From the NCBI RefSeq assembly GCF_001245615.1, contig NZ_CWKH01000003.1, forward strand, positions 1,116,001 through 1,180,000: a DNA stretch of 64,000 nt. The letters are read 5' to 3'. Positions 17,854-27,305 of the stretch are shown in pieces (position 1 is the first letter of the stretch; each line of letters opens with the position of its first letter). Source of the DNA: Mycolicibacterium neworleansense (GTDB lineage Bacteria > Actinomycetota > Actinomycetes > Mycobacteriales > Mycobacteriaceae). The notes beneath the pieces are model-generated. The model was not told the origin of the DNA. It made no database searches and was given only the letters and a program-made list of their open reading frames with translations. A program made the position numbers and the translations under genes.

Positions 17854-18653
17854 TGGGGCGCGTCACCGGCAAGCGCGTGCTGATCACCGGCGCAGCACGC
17901 GGCATGGGCCGAAGCCACGCGGTACGTCTGGCCGAGGAGGGCGCCGACGTCATCCTCGTCGACATCTGCGAATCGCTGCCAGAGGTGGAGTATCCCCTCG
18001 CCAACCGTGAGGATCTGGACGAAACCGCCCGCCTGGTCGAGAAGCACGGGCAGCGCGCGCTGACCTACGTGGTCGACGTACGCGACGGTGCGGCATTGAG
18101 CGCGGCGGTCGCCGACGGCGTGGAGAAGCTGGGCGGCCTGGACGCCTCGGTGGCCAACGCCGGGGTCCTGACCGCAGGCACCTGGGACACCACCACCGCC
18201 GAGCAATGGCGCACCGTCGTGGACGTGAACCTGATCGGCACCTGGAACACCTGCGCGGCCGCACTGCCGCATCTGGTCGAACGTGGCGGCAGCCTGATCA
18301 ATGTCAGTTCGGTGGCGGGAGTCAAGGGCTCACCGCTGCACACGCCCTACACGGCATCCAAACACGGTGTCGTCGGTCTCAGCCGTGCCCTGGCCAATGA
18401 GCTTGCGGCGGTGAATGTCCGGGTCAACACGGTGCATCCCACCGGAGTCGCCACCGGCCTGCGGCCCGATACCCTGCACACCCTGATCCACGAGACCCGT
18501 CAAGACCTTGGCCCGATTTTCCAGAATGCGCTGCCGATCCAGATGACCGATGCGCTGGACATCAGCAACGCGGTGCTTTTCCTGATCTCCGATGAAGCCC
18601 GGCACGTCACCGGGCTGGAGTTCAAGGTCGACGCCGGGGCGACGATCCGATGA
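17853..18653 (+). CDS. Mycofactocin-type SDR oxidoreductase, second paralogue
   Basis: 266 aa, same subgroup as its neighbour: TGAARGMGRSHAVRLAEEGAD, the insertion YPLANREDLDETARLVEKHG, and catalytic PYTASKHGV. ATG 17853 overlaps the previous stop (TGATG). Two adjacent but diverged paralogues suggest two successive oxidations or two stereochemical forms of one substrate. Its stop overlaps the CMD gene start (ATGA). Confidence 0.85.
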   Translation: MGRVTGKRVLITGAARGMGRSHAVRLAEEGADVILVDICESLPEVEYPLANREDLDETARLVEKHGQRALTYVVDVRDGAALSAAVADGVEKLGGLDASVANAGVLTAGTWDTTTAEQWRTVVDVNLIGTWNTCAAALPHLVERGGSLINVSSVAGVKGSPLHTPYTASKHGVVGLSRALANELAAVNVRVNTVHPTGVATGLRPDTLHTLIHETRQDLGPIFQNALPIQMTDALDISNAVLFLISDEARHVTGLEFKVDAGATIR

Positions 18654-19447
18654 CCGCCTCCGACACCCGGGCCGAGCGGGGCCGGCGCGAATTCGCCGAG
18701 GTGATGACATTCGCGGCTCCGTCGGACAGCAGCCCGGCGACCGCCAACCTCATCGACTTCGTGTTCGCCGAGGTGTGGCCGCGCACCGCGCTGAGCCGCC
18801 GGGACCGGCGCTTCGTCACGCTGCCGTGCGTCGCGGCAGCCGACGCCGAGGGACCGTTGCGTGACCACGTCTACGCCGCACTCAACAGCGGTGACCTGTC
18901 GATCGTCGAAATGCGGGAGACCGTATTGCATTTCGCGGTGTACGCCGGCTGGCCCAAGGCCTCACGGTTCAACATCATGGTCGACGAACAGTGGGACCGG
19001 ATCCACCGCGAACGCGGGCTGACGCCGCCCGCGCCCGAACCGCTGCTACCGCTGCCCACGCCGAGCGATCCCGAGGACCGGTTGCTGTGCGGTGAGCAGT
19101 CATTCCGCGACATCAACTGCATACCGTTCGCCCCGACCCGCGACAACCCGTACTCGGGGGCAGGCATCCTCAACTTCGTGTTCGGCGAGATGTGGCTGCG
19201 CCCCGGGCTCGGCATGAAGGAGCGACGCCTGGTGACGGTGGCCTGCGTGGCGTTTCAGGACGCTCCCCTGCCGATCCTCAGCCACGTGTACGCCGCGCTC
19301 AAGAGCCGCGATGTCTCATTCGACGAAATGGACGAACTGGCACTGCATTTCGCGGCCTATTACGGATGGCCCAAGGCGTCGAACCTCAATCAGGTGATCG
19401 GCGAGCAGAAGCAGCGAGTACTGCAGGAATGGGAATCCGAGGCGTGA
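18650..19447 (+). CDS. Tandem carboxymuconolactone decarboxylase-like protein
   Basis: 265 aa made of two CMD-like halves: VWPRTALSRRDRRFVTLPCVAA...HVYAALNSGDLS in the first and MWLRPGLGMKERRLVTVACVAF...HVYAALKSRDVS in the second, each followed by FAxYxGWPKAS. Each half has a single Cys rather than the CxxC of AhpD, so it is not a peroxiredoxin-type member. Such double-CMD proteins accompany catabolic SDRs and may act as lactonases, decarboxylases or isomerases. ATGA overlap upstream and GTGA overlap downstream fix it in the operon. Confidence 0.78.
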   Translation: MTASDTRAERGRREFAEVMTFAAPSDSSPATANLIDFVFAEVWPRTALSRRDRRFVTLPCVAAADAEGPLRDHVYAALNSGDLSIVEMRETVLHFAVYAGWPKASRFNIMVDEQWDRIHRERGLTPPAPEPLLPLPTPSDPEDRLLCGEQSFRDINCIPFAPTRDNPYSGAGILNFVFGEMWLRPGLGMKERRLVTVACVAFQDAPLPILSHVYAALKSRDVSFDEMDELALHFAAYYGWPKASNLNQVIGEQKQRVLQEWESEA

Positions 19448-20820
19448 TCTTCGAGCACATCTACCCGGCCACGGGCCGGCCGAACGGAACCCTGACGCTG
19501 GCCGGTCCGGCCGAGATCGACAATGCGGTGCAGGCAGCAGCCAAAGCACAACGCGAATGGGTTTCCCTGACCGTCGACCGGCGGCGGGACCTGCTGATCG
19601 GCCTGGCCGACGTGGTGCACGAACACCTCGACGAACTCGCCGAACTCAATGTGACCGACTACGCGGTGCCGATCTCTTTCGCCGGCACCGCAGTGCTTCT
19701 CGAACGGTTCCTGCGACACTTCGCGGGCTACGCCGACAAGCCGCACGGGGTGACGACGCCGGTCAACGGATCGTTCGACATCAACCTCGTCGAGCGGGAG
19801 CCGTACGGCGTCGTCGGCGTCATCACGCCGTGGAACGGCGCCTTGGTGGTCACCGGCTCATGCGTCGCCCCGGCGCTCGCCGCCGGCAATGCCGTCGTGC
19901 TCAAGCCGTCGGAGTTGGCACCGTTCGCGGCGCTGCGTTTCGGCGAGCTGTGCCTGGAAGCTGGATTGCCGGAGGGTCTGGTCACCGTTGCCCCCGCCGA
20001 TGCCGAGGGCGGCGGCGCCCTGGTGCGTCATCCGGGTATCGGCAAGATCGCCTTCACCGGGGGCGGCGCGACGGCGCGTAAGGTATTGCAGTCTGCCGCA
20101 ACGAATCTGACGCCGGTGGTCACCGAGCTGGGCGGCAAATCGGCCAACCTCATCTTCGCCGACGCCGACCTCGATCTGGCCGCATCGCTGTCGGCCCACC
20201 AGGGTCCGCTCATGCAATCAGGGCAGAGCTGCGCCTGCGCGAGCCGGATACTCGTCCACGACGCGGTCTACGACCGATTCTTGGAGAAGTTCCTCGGCGT
20301 GGTCGGTGCGGCCCGCATCGGTGACCCGATGGATCCGACCACCACGTTCGGGCCGGTGATCAGCCAGGGCGCCGCCGATCGGATCCTCTCTGCGGTGGAC
20401 ACCGCGGTGTCCAGCGGGGCAGGCGAACTGCTGTTGGGCGGCAAGCGGATCGACAGCGAGGGCTACTACGTCGAACCGACAGTTTTCGGCGACGTGGACA
20501 ACGGCTCGGAGCTCGCACAGTTGGAGACCTTCGGGCCGGTGGTCTCGGTGATGAGGTTCCGCGACGAGGACGAGGCCGTGCGGATCGCCAACGACACCCC
20601 GTACGGCCTCAACGCCTTCGTCCAGACGACCGATCTCAACCGTGCCCATCGGGTGGCGCGCCGGCTGGAATCCGGGTCGGTCTGGATCAACCAGTTCAGC
20701 GACATCTCTCCCCAGGGTCCCTACGGCGGTTACAAGGAGAGCGGCTCCGGCCGCACCGGCGGTATCGAGGGCCTGCACGAGTTCCAGCAGGTGAAGAACA
20801 TCCGGATCGCCGTGCGCTGA
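19444..20820 (+). CDS. Aldehyde dehydrogenase
   Basis: 458 aa NAD(P)-dependent aldehyde dehydrogenase. It carries the general base E228 in VTELGGKSANL and the nucleophile C263 in SGQSCACAS, with the usual spacing, plus the C-terminal GPYGGYKESGSGR. The GTG at 19444 forms a GTGA overlap with the CMD gene; an in-frame ATG at 19429 is an alternative. It would oxidise the aldehyde made by the upstream SDRs to an acid. No terminator is seen before the DeoR gene 85 bases on. Confidence 0.88.
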   Translation: MIFEHIYPATGRPNGTLTLAGPAEIDNAVQAAAKAQREWVSLTVDRRRDLLIGLADVVHEHLDELAELNVTDYAVPISFAGTAVLLERFLRHFAGYADKPHGVTTPVNGSFDINLVEREPYGVVGVITPWNGALVVTGSCVAPALAAGNAVVLKPSELAPFAALRFGELCLEAGLPEGLVTVAPADAEGGGALVRHPGIGKIAFTGGGATARKVLQSAATNLTPVVTELGGKSANLIFADADLDLAASLSAHQGPLMQSGQSCACASRILVHDAVYDRFLEKFLGVVGAARIGDPMDPTTTFGPVISQGAADRILSAVDTAVSSGAGELLLGGKRIDSEGYYVEPTVFGDVDNGSELAQLETFGPVVSVMRFRDEDEAVRIANDTPYGLNAFVQTTDLNRAHRVARRLESGSVWINQFSDISPQGPYGGYKESGSGRTGGIEGLHEFQQVKNIRIAVR

Positions 20821-20864
20821 TTTCCTGGTTCCGGTTGACGTGAGCCAGGCAACACCCCACAATA

Positions 20865-20902
20865 ACCGTCATGAACGGTCAGAAATCCACATTGACGGTC
20901 AG
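20865..20902. promoter_or_regulatory. Possible DeoR operator region
   Basis: ACCGT-CATGA-ACGGT (20865-20879) is an inverted repeat, and GAACGGTCAG / TGACGGTCAG form a direct repeat spaced by 20 bases, ending just before the DeoR start. Repeated half-sites of this sort suit a multimeric DeoR autoregulator. Confidence 0.45.
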
Positions 20903-20904
20903 CT

Positions 20905-21684
20905 GTGCTGCCAGTTGAGCGTCAAGAGGCGATCGTCGAGGCCGTAGGCACCGCCCAGGTGGTGAGCACCGACGAACTCGTCCGCCGCCTTGGGGTCTCG
21001 GCCGAGACCGTGCGCCGCGACCTGGCGTTTCTCGAGGAACGCGGAGCACTGCGCCGGGTACACGGCGGGGCCGCCGCGGTCGCCGACCACCGGCCCATCG
21101 AGCCCTCCTACTCCGAGCGCACGATGATCCGCCACCAGGCGAAAGCCCAACTTGCCCGGGTCGCCGCGGGGCTGCTCGAAAACGGGCAGACGGTGATCAT
21201 CGACATCGGGACCACCGCCGTCGCCGTTGCCCAGGCCATCCCGCGCGCGTTCACCGGCACCGTGATCACCCCGTCGCTGCCGGTCGCGGTGGAACTCGCC
21301 GACCGCCCGGGAATCGAGCTGCTGCTGGCCGGCGGACGGGTCCGGGCCGGCGACCTGGCCTGCTCGAACGCCCACACGAAGTCCTTCTTCACCGACGTCT
21401 ACGCCGACATAGCCCTGCTCGGATCCGGCGGGGTGGACGCGGTAGCCGGGCTCACCGACTTCCATCTCGACGAGATCGACGTACGCCGCACGATCATCGC
21501 CAACAGCGCGCGCAGCTACATCCTCGCCGACTCGTCCAAACTCGGACAGGTCGCGCCCTACCGGGTGTGCGATCTGGGCGCCGTCAACGGACTGATCACC
21601 GACCAGAGCACCGACCTGGCCGTCGAATCCGCCTTCGCAGAGACGGGAGGTGTGGTCATGCCGGCCCGGCCGGCAAGCGCCTGA
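20905..21684 (+). CDS. DeoR family transcriptional regulator
   Basis: 259 aa with an N-terminal winged HTH (VSTDELVRRLGVSAETVRRDL) and the DeoR sugar-phosphate sensor domain, including VIIDIGTTAVAVA and the later ILADSSKLGQVAPYRV. Family members respond to phosphorylated sugars or polyols. It starts at GTG 20905. The genes that follow encode a permease, a FGGY kinase and two flavoproteins, so it probably senses the kinase product. The 86-base gap before the permease holds no obvious terminator. Confidence 0.87.
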   Translation: MLPVERQEAIVEAVGTAQVVSTDELVRRLGVSAETVRRDLAFLEERGALRRVHGGAAAVADHRPIEPSYSERTMIRHQAKAQLARVAAGLLENGQTVIIDIGTTAVAVAQAIPRAFTGTVITPSLPVAVELADRPGIELLLAGGRVRAGDLACSNAHTKSFFTDVYADIALLGSGGVDAVAGLTDFHLDEIDVRRTIIANSARSYILADSSKLGQVAPYRVCDLGAVNGLITDQSTDLAVESAFAETGGVVMPARPASA

Positions 21685-21770
21685 AACGGGTGCGGGCGAC
21701 GTTGCAGCGCCGCCCGCGGACCGAGCCAATTCTTCGCGAAACAGTCAAATTCCCTCAGAAAGCTCGATCT

Positions 21771-23249
21771 ATGACAAATTCTTCCACATCGCCGTACGGC
21801 TACACCGAGACCCTGGAACGCGGAACCGGCAAATTCGCCTCGTTCGCCGTGGCATTCGCGTTCGTCTCGATCGCCACCGGGATCTTCACCACCTACGGCA
21901 GCGTGCTCAACAGCTCGGGCCCGATGGGCATCTGGACCTGGCCGATCGTCATCATCGGCCAGGTGGCGGTGGCTCTGCTGCTCGGCTCACTGGCCGCCAG
22001 GATCCCGGTGACCGGATACGCCTACCAGTGGGTGTCGCGGTTGGCCAACCCCATCCTCGGCTGGATCACCGGCTGGATCTCGTTCACCTTCCTGGCGATC
22101 GTCGTGGTCGCCGTGGATTACACCGTCGCCGCCACCGTGGTGCCCGCGCTGTTCGACTTCACCGGGACACCGTTGACGTCGTTCGAGATCACCGCGGGAG
22201 TGCTACTGCTGCAGGCGATCCTGGTCGGTCTCTCGACCAAATGGACCGAACGGGTCAACAACTTCGCGGTCACCGCGGAGCTGATCGGCATGATCGCGCT
22301 CGTTGTCCTGCTCTTCATCGTCGGCGTGCTCGCCCACAAACTCTCGGTCGGCAACCTGTTCTCCCGCGGCGACATCCCGGCTGAGGGGTACTGGAGCTTC
22401 GGCACCGCCACCTCGGTCGGCCCGTGGATGCTCGGCTTCCTGCTCGGTGCCTTCACCATCGTCGGCTTCGAGTCGGCCGCCAACCTCGCCGAGGAAACCA
22501 AGACGCCCGAAATCGTTGTGCCGCGCGCCATGTGGCAGGCCGTGCTGGCCTCCGGCATTCTGGGCTTCCTGTTCCTGTTGGTGGTGACCGCCGCCGTCAA
22601 CGATCCGACCACCCTGGCCCAGTCCGGCACACCCATCGCCGACATCATCCGCGACATCCTCGGCTCATTCGTGGGCACCGCGCTGCTCGTCCTCGTGGCG
22701 ATCGCGATCTTCGCCTGCGGCCTGGTGATCCTGATGAGCGGCGTGCGTCTGGTCTGGGCCATGTCACGTGATCAGCGCTTCCCGGGATGGCAGGTGCTGC
22801 ACAAGGTTTCACCGCGCTTCCGCACCCCGGCGAATGCCACCGTGTTCATGGCAGCCACCTCGGCGGTGATCCTCGGCATCTTCTCGACCAGCACCGATGC
22901 GTTGTTCAAGCTGTTCTCCGCCGCCACCCTGCTGCCCGCCTCGATCTATGCCATCACCATCGCGCTCTACATCGCGACCCGCAAGAAGTTGCCGGCCAGC
23001 ACCGGTTTCAGCCTCGGGCGCTGGGAGGTGCCGGTCCTCGTGGTCGCCGTCGTGTGGCTGGTGTTCGAGCTGTCACTGTTTCGCGACGCATCCTTCAAGG
23101 ACCCGTGGCTGTACGTCCTGGCAATGGTCGCGATCGGTGCGGTCTACCTCGGCTACCTGCTGATCACCCGCGGCCGCGACGGCCTCAAGATGCCCGAAAT
23201 GGCCTCGATCGACGCCGAACTGGATGCCGAACTGGATGCCGTGAAATGA
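21771..23249 (+). CDS. APC superfamily permease
   Basis: 492 aa, about 12 membrane helices, with the amino acid-polyamine-organocation signature FAFVSIATGIFTTYGS near the N-terminus and GFESAANLAEETKTPE after helix 6. ATG 21771 is preferred to the longer open frame, which overlaps the DeoR gene. Members carry amino acids, amines or choline-like compounds. Its placement before a FGGY kinase and GlpA/GlpB-like flavoproteins is unusual, since such kinases normally pair with sugar or polyol carriers. Its stop overlaps the kinase start (ATGA). Confidence 0.85.
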   Translation: MTNSSTSPYGYTETLERGTGKFASFAVAFAFVSIATGIFTTYGSVLNSSGPMGIWTWPIVIIGQVAVALLLGSLAARIPVTGYAYQWVSRLANPILGWITGWISFTFLAIVVVAVDYTVAATVVPALFDFTGTPLTSFEITAGVLLLQAILVGLSTKWTERVNNFAVTAELIGMIALVVLLFIVGVLAHKLSVGNLFSRGDIPAEGYWSFGTATSVGPWMLGFLLGAFTIVGFESAANLAEETKTPEIVVPRAMWQAVLASGILGFLFLLVVTAAVNDPTTLAQSGTPIADIIRDILGSFVGTALLVLVAIAIFACGLVILMSGVRLVWAMSRDQRFPGWQVLHKVSPRFRTPANATVFMAATSAVILGIFSTSTDALFKLFSAATLLPASIYAITIALYIATRKKLPASTGFSLGRWEVPVLVVAVVWLVFELSLFRDASFKDPWLYVLAMVAIGAVYLGYLLITRGRDGLKMPEMASIDAELDAELDAVK

Positions 23250-24670
23250 CGGTACTGGCCATCGACCAAGGCACCTCGGGGACGAAGGCGATCGTTGTCG
23301 ACCCCGAACAGGGCGTGGTCGGTCTGGCCGAGGTTCCGGTCCATCCGCGCTACCTCGACGGCGGAGGCGTCGAGCAGGATCCGGCAGAACTGCTGGAGTC
23401 CGTGCTCGGCGCCGGCCGCGCCGCACTCGAGCAGGCCGGCCGCTCCGTCGACGCGGTTTCGCTGGCGAATCAGGGCGAAACCGTGCTGGCCTGGGACCCC
23501 GGCACGGGCAAGCCCCTGTCCCCGGCCATCGTGTGGCAGGACCGCCGGGCCGAGTCCCTGTGTGCAGAACTGAGCCCACACGGGGAGATGCTGGCCGCTC
23601 GCACCGGTTTGGTCCTCGACCCGTATTTCTCCGCGCCGAAGATGGCCTGGTTGCGTCGCAATGTCGAGAGTGCCGGCGTGATCACCACGTCCGACACCTG
23701 GCTGCTACACCAGCTCACCGGCGAGTTCGTCACCGACGCCACCACGGCCAGCCGGTCGGCCGCCGTGGAACTGGGCGCCCGCGACTGGAGCCCCGAGCTG
23801 CTGGCCTTGTTCGGCCTCGACGGCGAACAACTGCCCCGCATTGCCGCCAACGACGAGACCATCGGCACCACATCGGCTTTCGGAGCAGAAGTGCCGGTGG
23901 GCGGCATCGTCGTGGACCAGCAGGCTGCGCTGCTGGCCGAGGCGTGCCTTGAATCGGGCATGGCCAAGTGCACCTTCGGCACCGGCGCGTTCCTGCTGTC
24001 CAACACCGGGACCACCCCGGTGCGCTCCACCGCGGGCCTGACCTCGTCGGTAGCCTGGCGGGTCGGCGGCACTGACACGTTCTGCATCGACGGCCAGGTC
24101 TACACCGCGGCATCCGCCGTCAAATGGCTCACCTCGCTCGGCGTGATCAGTTCAGCCGCAGAGATGGACACCATCGCCGAGACCGACAGCGGGGGCGTAC
24201 TTTGCATACCCGCACTGGCCGGCCTGGCCGCACCGTGGTGGAAATCCCATGCCACCGCGACCATCTCGGGGATGAGCCTGTCGACGGGACGCGGCCACAT
24301 CGTGCTGGCGGTGCTGCAGGGTATCGCCGCGCAGGTCGCCGAGCTGGTTTCGGCGATCGACGCCGACGCACCGCCGCTGACCCGGCTGCGGGCCGACGGC
24401 GGGCTCACCCAATCCGCGGTGCTGATGCAGGCCTGCGCCGACATCCTGCAGGTTCCCGTCGACGTCTATCCCTCAGCGCATGCCACCGCGCTCGGTGCCG
24501 CCGCACTGGCCCGGCTCAGCCTGTCGCCGGACAAGGCGGTGGCCGACGTCGTCACCGACTGGACCCCGTCGGCCGGCTACGAACCTCGATGGAGCGCGGC
24601 ACGCGCCACCGAATTCCGAACGGCCTGGCGCGAACTCGCCACGACCACGTACAACCAGGAGATTTCATGA
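23246..24670 (+). CDS. FGGY family carbohydrate kinase
   Basis: 474 aa kinase of the glycerol/xylulose group: N-terminal phosphate loop LAIDQGTSGTKA, the QGETVLAWD and IVWQDRRA segments that hold the substrate base, and the C-terminal LRADGGLTQSAVLMQ nucleotide motif. It should phosphorylate a polyol or ketose with ATP. The ATG overlaps the permease stop (ATGA), and its stop overlaps the next start (ATGA). The closest character is glycerol-kinase-like, but the substrate cannot be fixed from sequence. Confidence 0.85.
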   Translation: MTVLAIDQGTSGTKAIVVDPEQGVVGLAEVPVHPRYLDGGGVEQDPAELLESVLGAGRAALEQAGRSVDAVSLANQGETVLAWDPGTGKPLSPAIVWQDRRAESLCAELSPHGEMLAARTGLVLDPYFSAPKMAWLRRNVESAGVITTSDTWLLHQLTGEFVTDATTASRSAAVELGARDWSPELLALFGLDGEQLPRIAANDETIGTTSAFGAEVPVGGIVVDQQAALLAEACLESGMAKCTFGTGAFLLSNTGTTPVRSTAGLTSSVAWRVGGTDTFCIDGQVYTAASAVKWLTSLGVISSAAEMDTIAETDSGGVLCIPALAGLAAPWWKSHATATISGMSLSTGRGHIVLAVLQGIAAQVAELVSAIDADAPPLTRLRADGGLTQSAVLMQACADILQVPVDVYPSAHATALGAAALARLSLSPDKAVADVVTDWTPSAGYEPRWSAARATEFRTAWRELATTTYNQEIS

Positions 24671-26070
24671 GCACCCCGAGTGGACCCGACGAGTTCGACG
24701 TCGTGGTCATCGGAGCAGGCATCGTCGGATCGGCCATAGCGCGCGAGTTGTCTGGATACCGACTCTCGGTGGCCCTGCTCGAAGCCCGCGACGATGTCGG
24801 CGACGGCACCAGCAAGGCCAATACCGCGATCCTGCACACCGGATTCGACGCCAAACCCGGCACGCTGGAATCCGCCATGGTCAGCCGCGGCTGTCAACTG
24901 CTGTCCGAGTACGCGGTCCGCACCGGGATCCCTGTCGAGCACACCGGCGCCATCCTGGTGGCCTGGGACGACGAACAGCTCGAGGCCCTGCCCGGGCTGA
25001 AAGAGAAGGCCGAGGCCAACGGGTATCACCGGTGCGAGATCGTCGACACCACAGCCGTGTACGCCGCGGTTCCCGATTTGGGGCCAGGCGCCCTCGGCGG
25101 GCTCACCGTGCCGGATGAGTCGATCATCTGCACCTGGACGGTCAACCTCGCGCTGGCCACCGATGCCGTCAACCGCGGCGCGACCCTGCTGACCGATCAC
25201 CGGATGGAACGCGTCGAGACCGGCGCCGAGATCACCACGCTGCACACCTCCGCCGGCCCCGTACGCACCCGGTGGGTGGTCAACGCGGCCGGACTGGGAG
25301 CCGACGTCATCGACAACCTGTTCGGTTTCTCCCGATTCACCGTCACCCCGCGCCGTGGCGAACTCATCGTCTACGACAAGCTGGCCCGGCCACTGGTCGA
25401 CAAGATCGTGCTGCCGGTACCGACGGCGCGCGGCAAGGGTGTTCTGGTCAGCCCCACCATCTACGGCAACGTCATGCTCGGCCCCACCTCCGAGGACCTC
25501 AGCGACCGCACCGCGACCGGGACCTCGGAGACCGGCTTCGAGTTCCTGCTGGAAAAGGGGCGCGCGCTGATGCCACGTCTGCTGCAGGAGGAGGTCACCG
25601 CGACCTATGCCGGGCTGCGCGCCGCCATCGACCACGCCGACTACTTGATCGAGGCCGACCCGGCGCAGCACTACCTGTTGGTCGGCGGAATCCGCTCGAC
25701 CGGGCTGACCGCGGGCATGGCGATCGCCGAATACGCTCGCGATCAACTGATCTCGGCCGGACTCGTGTTGATCCCGGCCGGTGAACTGCCCGACCCGCCG
25801 CGGATGCCCAACCTCGGCGAGGCATTCCCCCGTCCCTACCAGCAGGCCGAGAAGATCGCGGCCGACCCCGCCTACGGCCGGATCGTGTGCTTCTGCGAAC
25901 GGGTCACCGAAGGTGAACTGCGCGACGCCTGCCATTCGGTCATCCCACCCTCGGCCCTCGAAGGCCTCCGTCGGCGCACCCGCGTGATGAACGGCCGCTG
26001 CCAGGCATTCTTCTGCGGCGCCGAGGTGCAGTCGGTCTTCGAGCGGGAATCTCAGGAGAACTACCAGTGA
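24667..26070 (+). CDS. GlpA-like FAD-dependent dehydrogenase with C-terminal BFD-type Fe-S domain
   Basis: 467 aa. The N-terminal FAD Rossmann motif is VVVIGAGIVGSAIARELS, followed by a DAO/glycerol-3-phosphate dehydrogenase fold. The last 80 residues form a BFD-like [2Fe-2S] domain: CFCERVTEGE and a later GRCQAFFCGAE provide the four cysteines. This arrangement is that of GlpA, catalytic subunit of anaerobic glycerol-3-phosphate dehydrogenase. It likely oxidises the phosphorylated product of the kinase. ATGA and GTGA overlaps bind it to both neighbours. Confidence 0.83.
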   Translation: MSTPSGPDEFDVVVIGAGIVGSAIARELSGYRLSVALLEARDDVGDGTSKANTAILHTGFDAKPGTLESAMVSRGCQLLSEYAVRTGIPVEHTGAILVAWDDEQLEALPGLKEKAEANGYHRCEIVDTTAVYAAVPDLGPGALGGLTVPDESIICTWTVNLALATDAVNRGATLLTDHRMERVETGAEITTLHTSAGPVRTRWVVNAAGLGADVIDNLFGFSRFTVTPRRGELIVYDKLARPLVDKIVLPVPTARGKGVLVSPTIYGNVMLGPTSEDLSDRTATGTSETGFEFLLEKGRALMPRLLQEEVTATYAGLRAAIDHADYLIEADPAQHYLLVGGIRSTGLTAGMAIAEYARDQLISAGLVLIPAGELPDPPRMPNLGEAFPRPYQQAEKIAADPAYGRIVCFCERVTEGELRDACHSVIPPSALEGLRRRTRVMNGRCQAFFCGAEVQSVFERESQENYQ

Positions 26071-27305
26071 GCACTTACGACGTCGCGATCATCGGCGGCG
26101 GGCCCGCGGGCCTGACCGCGGCCGCCGAGCTCGGTCGCGGCTCAAAACTGAATGTGGTTGTGCTGGAACGCGAGTCCGAGGCCGGCGGCATTCCGCGGCA
26201 CAGTGACCACCCGGGCTACGGCATCCGCGACATGAAGACGTTCATCGGCGGGCCGGCATACGCGCGTCGCCTGGTCCGTGCGGCAGCCGCGGCCGGGGCC
26301 GAGATCCGGACCAGCACCATGGTCACCGGCTGGGCGGGCGACAGGTCGCTGGAGCTCACCTCGCCCACCGGCCGCGAGACGCTCGACGCACGTGCGATCA
26401 TCCTCGCCACCGGCGCCCGCGAGCGGGCCCGTCCGGCCCGGATGATCCCCGGTGACCGGCCCAGTGGTGTCTACACCACCGGTCAGCTGCAGAACACCGT
26501 GCACCTGCAGCACCGCAGTGTCGGCAAGCGCGCCGTCATCGTCGGCGCCGAACTGGTGAGCTACTCGGCGGTCCTCACCCTCAAGCATGCCGGATGCGAA
26601 ACCGTCCTGATGACAAGCGAATACCCGTCGCCCGAGTCCTACGGAGTGTTCAACATCGCCGGCCGCACCCCGCTGTTGGGCGTCGAGGTCGCCACGACCA
26701 CCCGGGTCACCCGCATCATCGGCAAGGGCGTCGTCGCCGGTGTGGAGGTCGAGAACACCCGCACCGGACAACGCCGCATCGTGGCCTGCGACACCGTGGT
26801 CTTCACCGGCGACTGGATTCCCGACCACGAGCTCGCCCGATCGGCCGGCCTCGACATGGACCCGAGCAGTCTGGGGCCGGTCGTCGACACCGCACTACGG
26901 ACCAGCCGGGAGGGGGTGTTCGCGATCGGCAATCTGCTGCACCCGGTGGACACCGCCGACATCGCCGCCCTCGACGGTCGCCACGTGGCCGCCCAGGTAC
27001 GTCGTTACCTGGGCGGTACCACCACGCCGGAGCACGGGGTACGCATCGAAGCCGGCGCCCCGCTGCGCTGGGTCGCGCCGGGCCTGCTGCGGCCCGGCGA
27101 CCCGGCACCGGCACGGCACCGGCTCCTGCTGTGGACCGACACCCTGGTGCGCATTCCGAAAGTGGTTGCCCGCCAGGATGGCAAGGTCATCGGTCGCAAG
27201 ACCCTGCCGTGGCCCGCCTCGCCGGGCCGGGTGTTCCGGGTGCCGTCGAGCATCCTCGACGCGGTCGACCACCGCGGCGGGCCGGTCAGCCTTTCACTGG
27301 GGTGA
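26067..27305 (+). CDS. Pyridine nucleotide-disulphide-type flavoprotein, GlpB/electron-transfer partner
   Basis: 412 aa. It begins with the FAD motif VAIIGGGPAGLTAAAELGRG and has an NAD-type second Rossmann region near AVIVGAELVSYSAV. The GTG at 26067 overlaps the GlpA-like stop (GTGA). It probably accepts electrons from the Fe-S domain of its neighbour, as GlpB or the HcnB/sarcosine oxidase alpha-type subunits do. No membrane anchor gene (GlpC) follows; the operon ends here in a 20-base overlap with the convergent P450 gene. Confidence 0.75.
   Translation: MSTYDVAIIGGGPAGLTAAAELGRGSKLNVVVLERESEAGGIPRHSDHPGYGIRDMKTFIGGPAYARRLVRAAAAAGAEIRTSTMVTGWAGDRSLELTSPTGRETLDARAIILATGARERARPARMIPGDRPSGVYTTGQLQNTVHLQHRSVGKRAVIVGAELVSYSAVLTLKHAGCETVLMTSEYPSPESYGVFNIAGRTPLLGVEVATTTRVTRIIGKGVVAGVEVENTRTGQRRIVACDTVVFTGDWIPDHELARSAGLDMDPSSLGPVVDTALRTSREGVFAIGNLLHPVDTADIAALDGRHVAAQVRRYLGGTTTPEHGVRIEAGAPLRWVAPGLLRPGDPAPARHRLLLWTDTLVRIPKVVARQDGKVIGRKTLPWPASPGRVFRVPSSILDAVDHRGGPVSLSLG

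Noticed and set aside
24577..25935. Minus-strand frame of 452 codons
   Set aside because: It is antisense to the GlpA-like gene, which has clear FAD and Fe-S motifs and ATGA overlaps with its neighbours.
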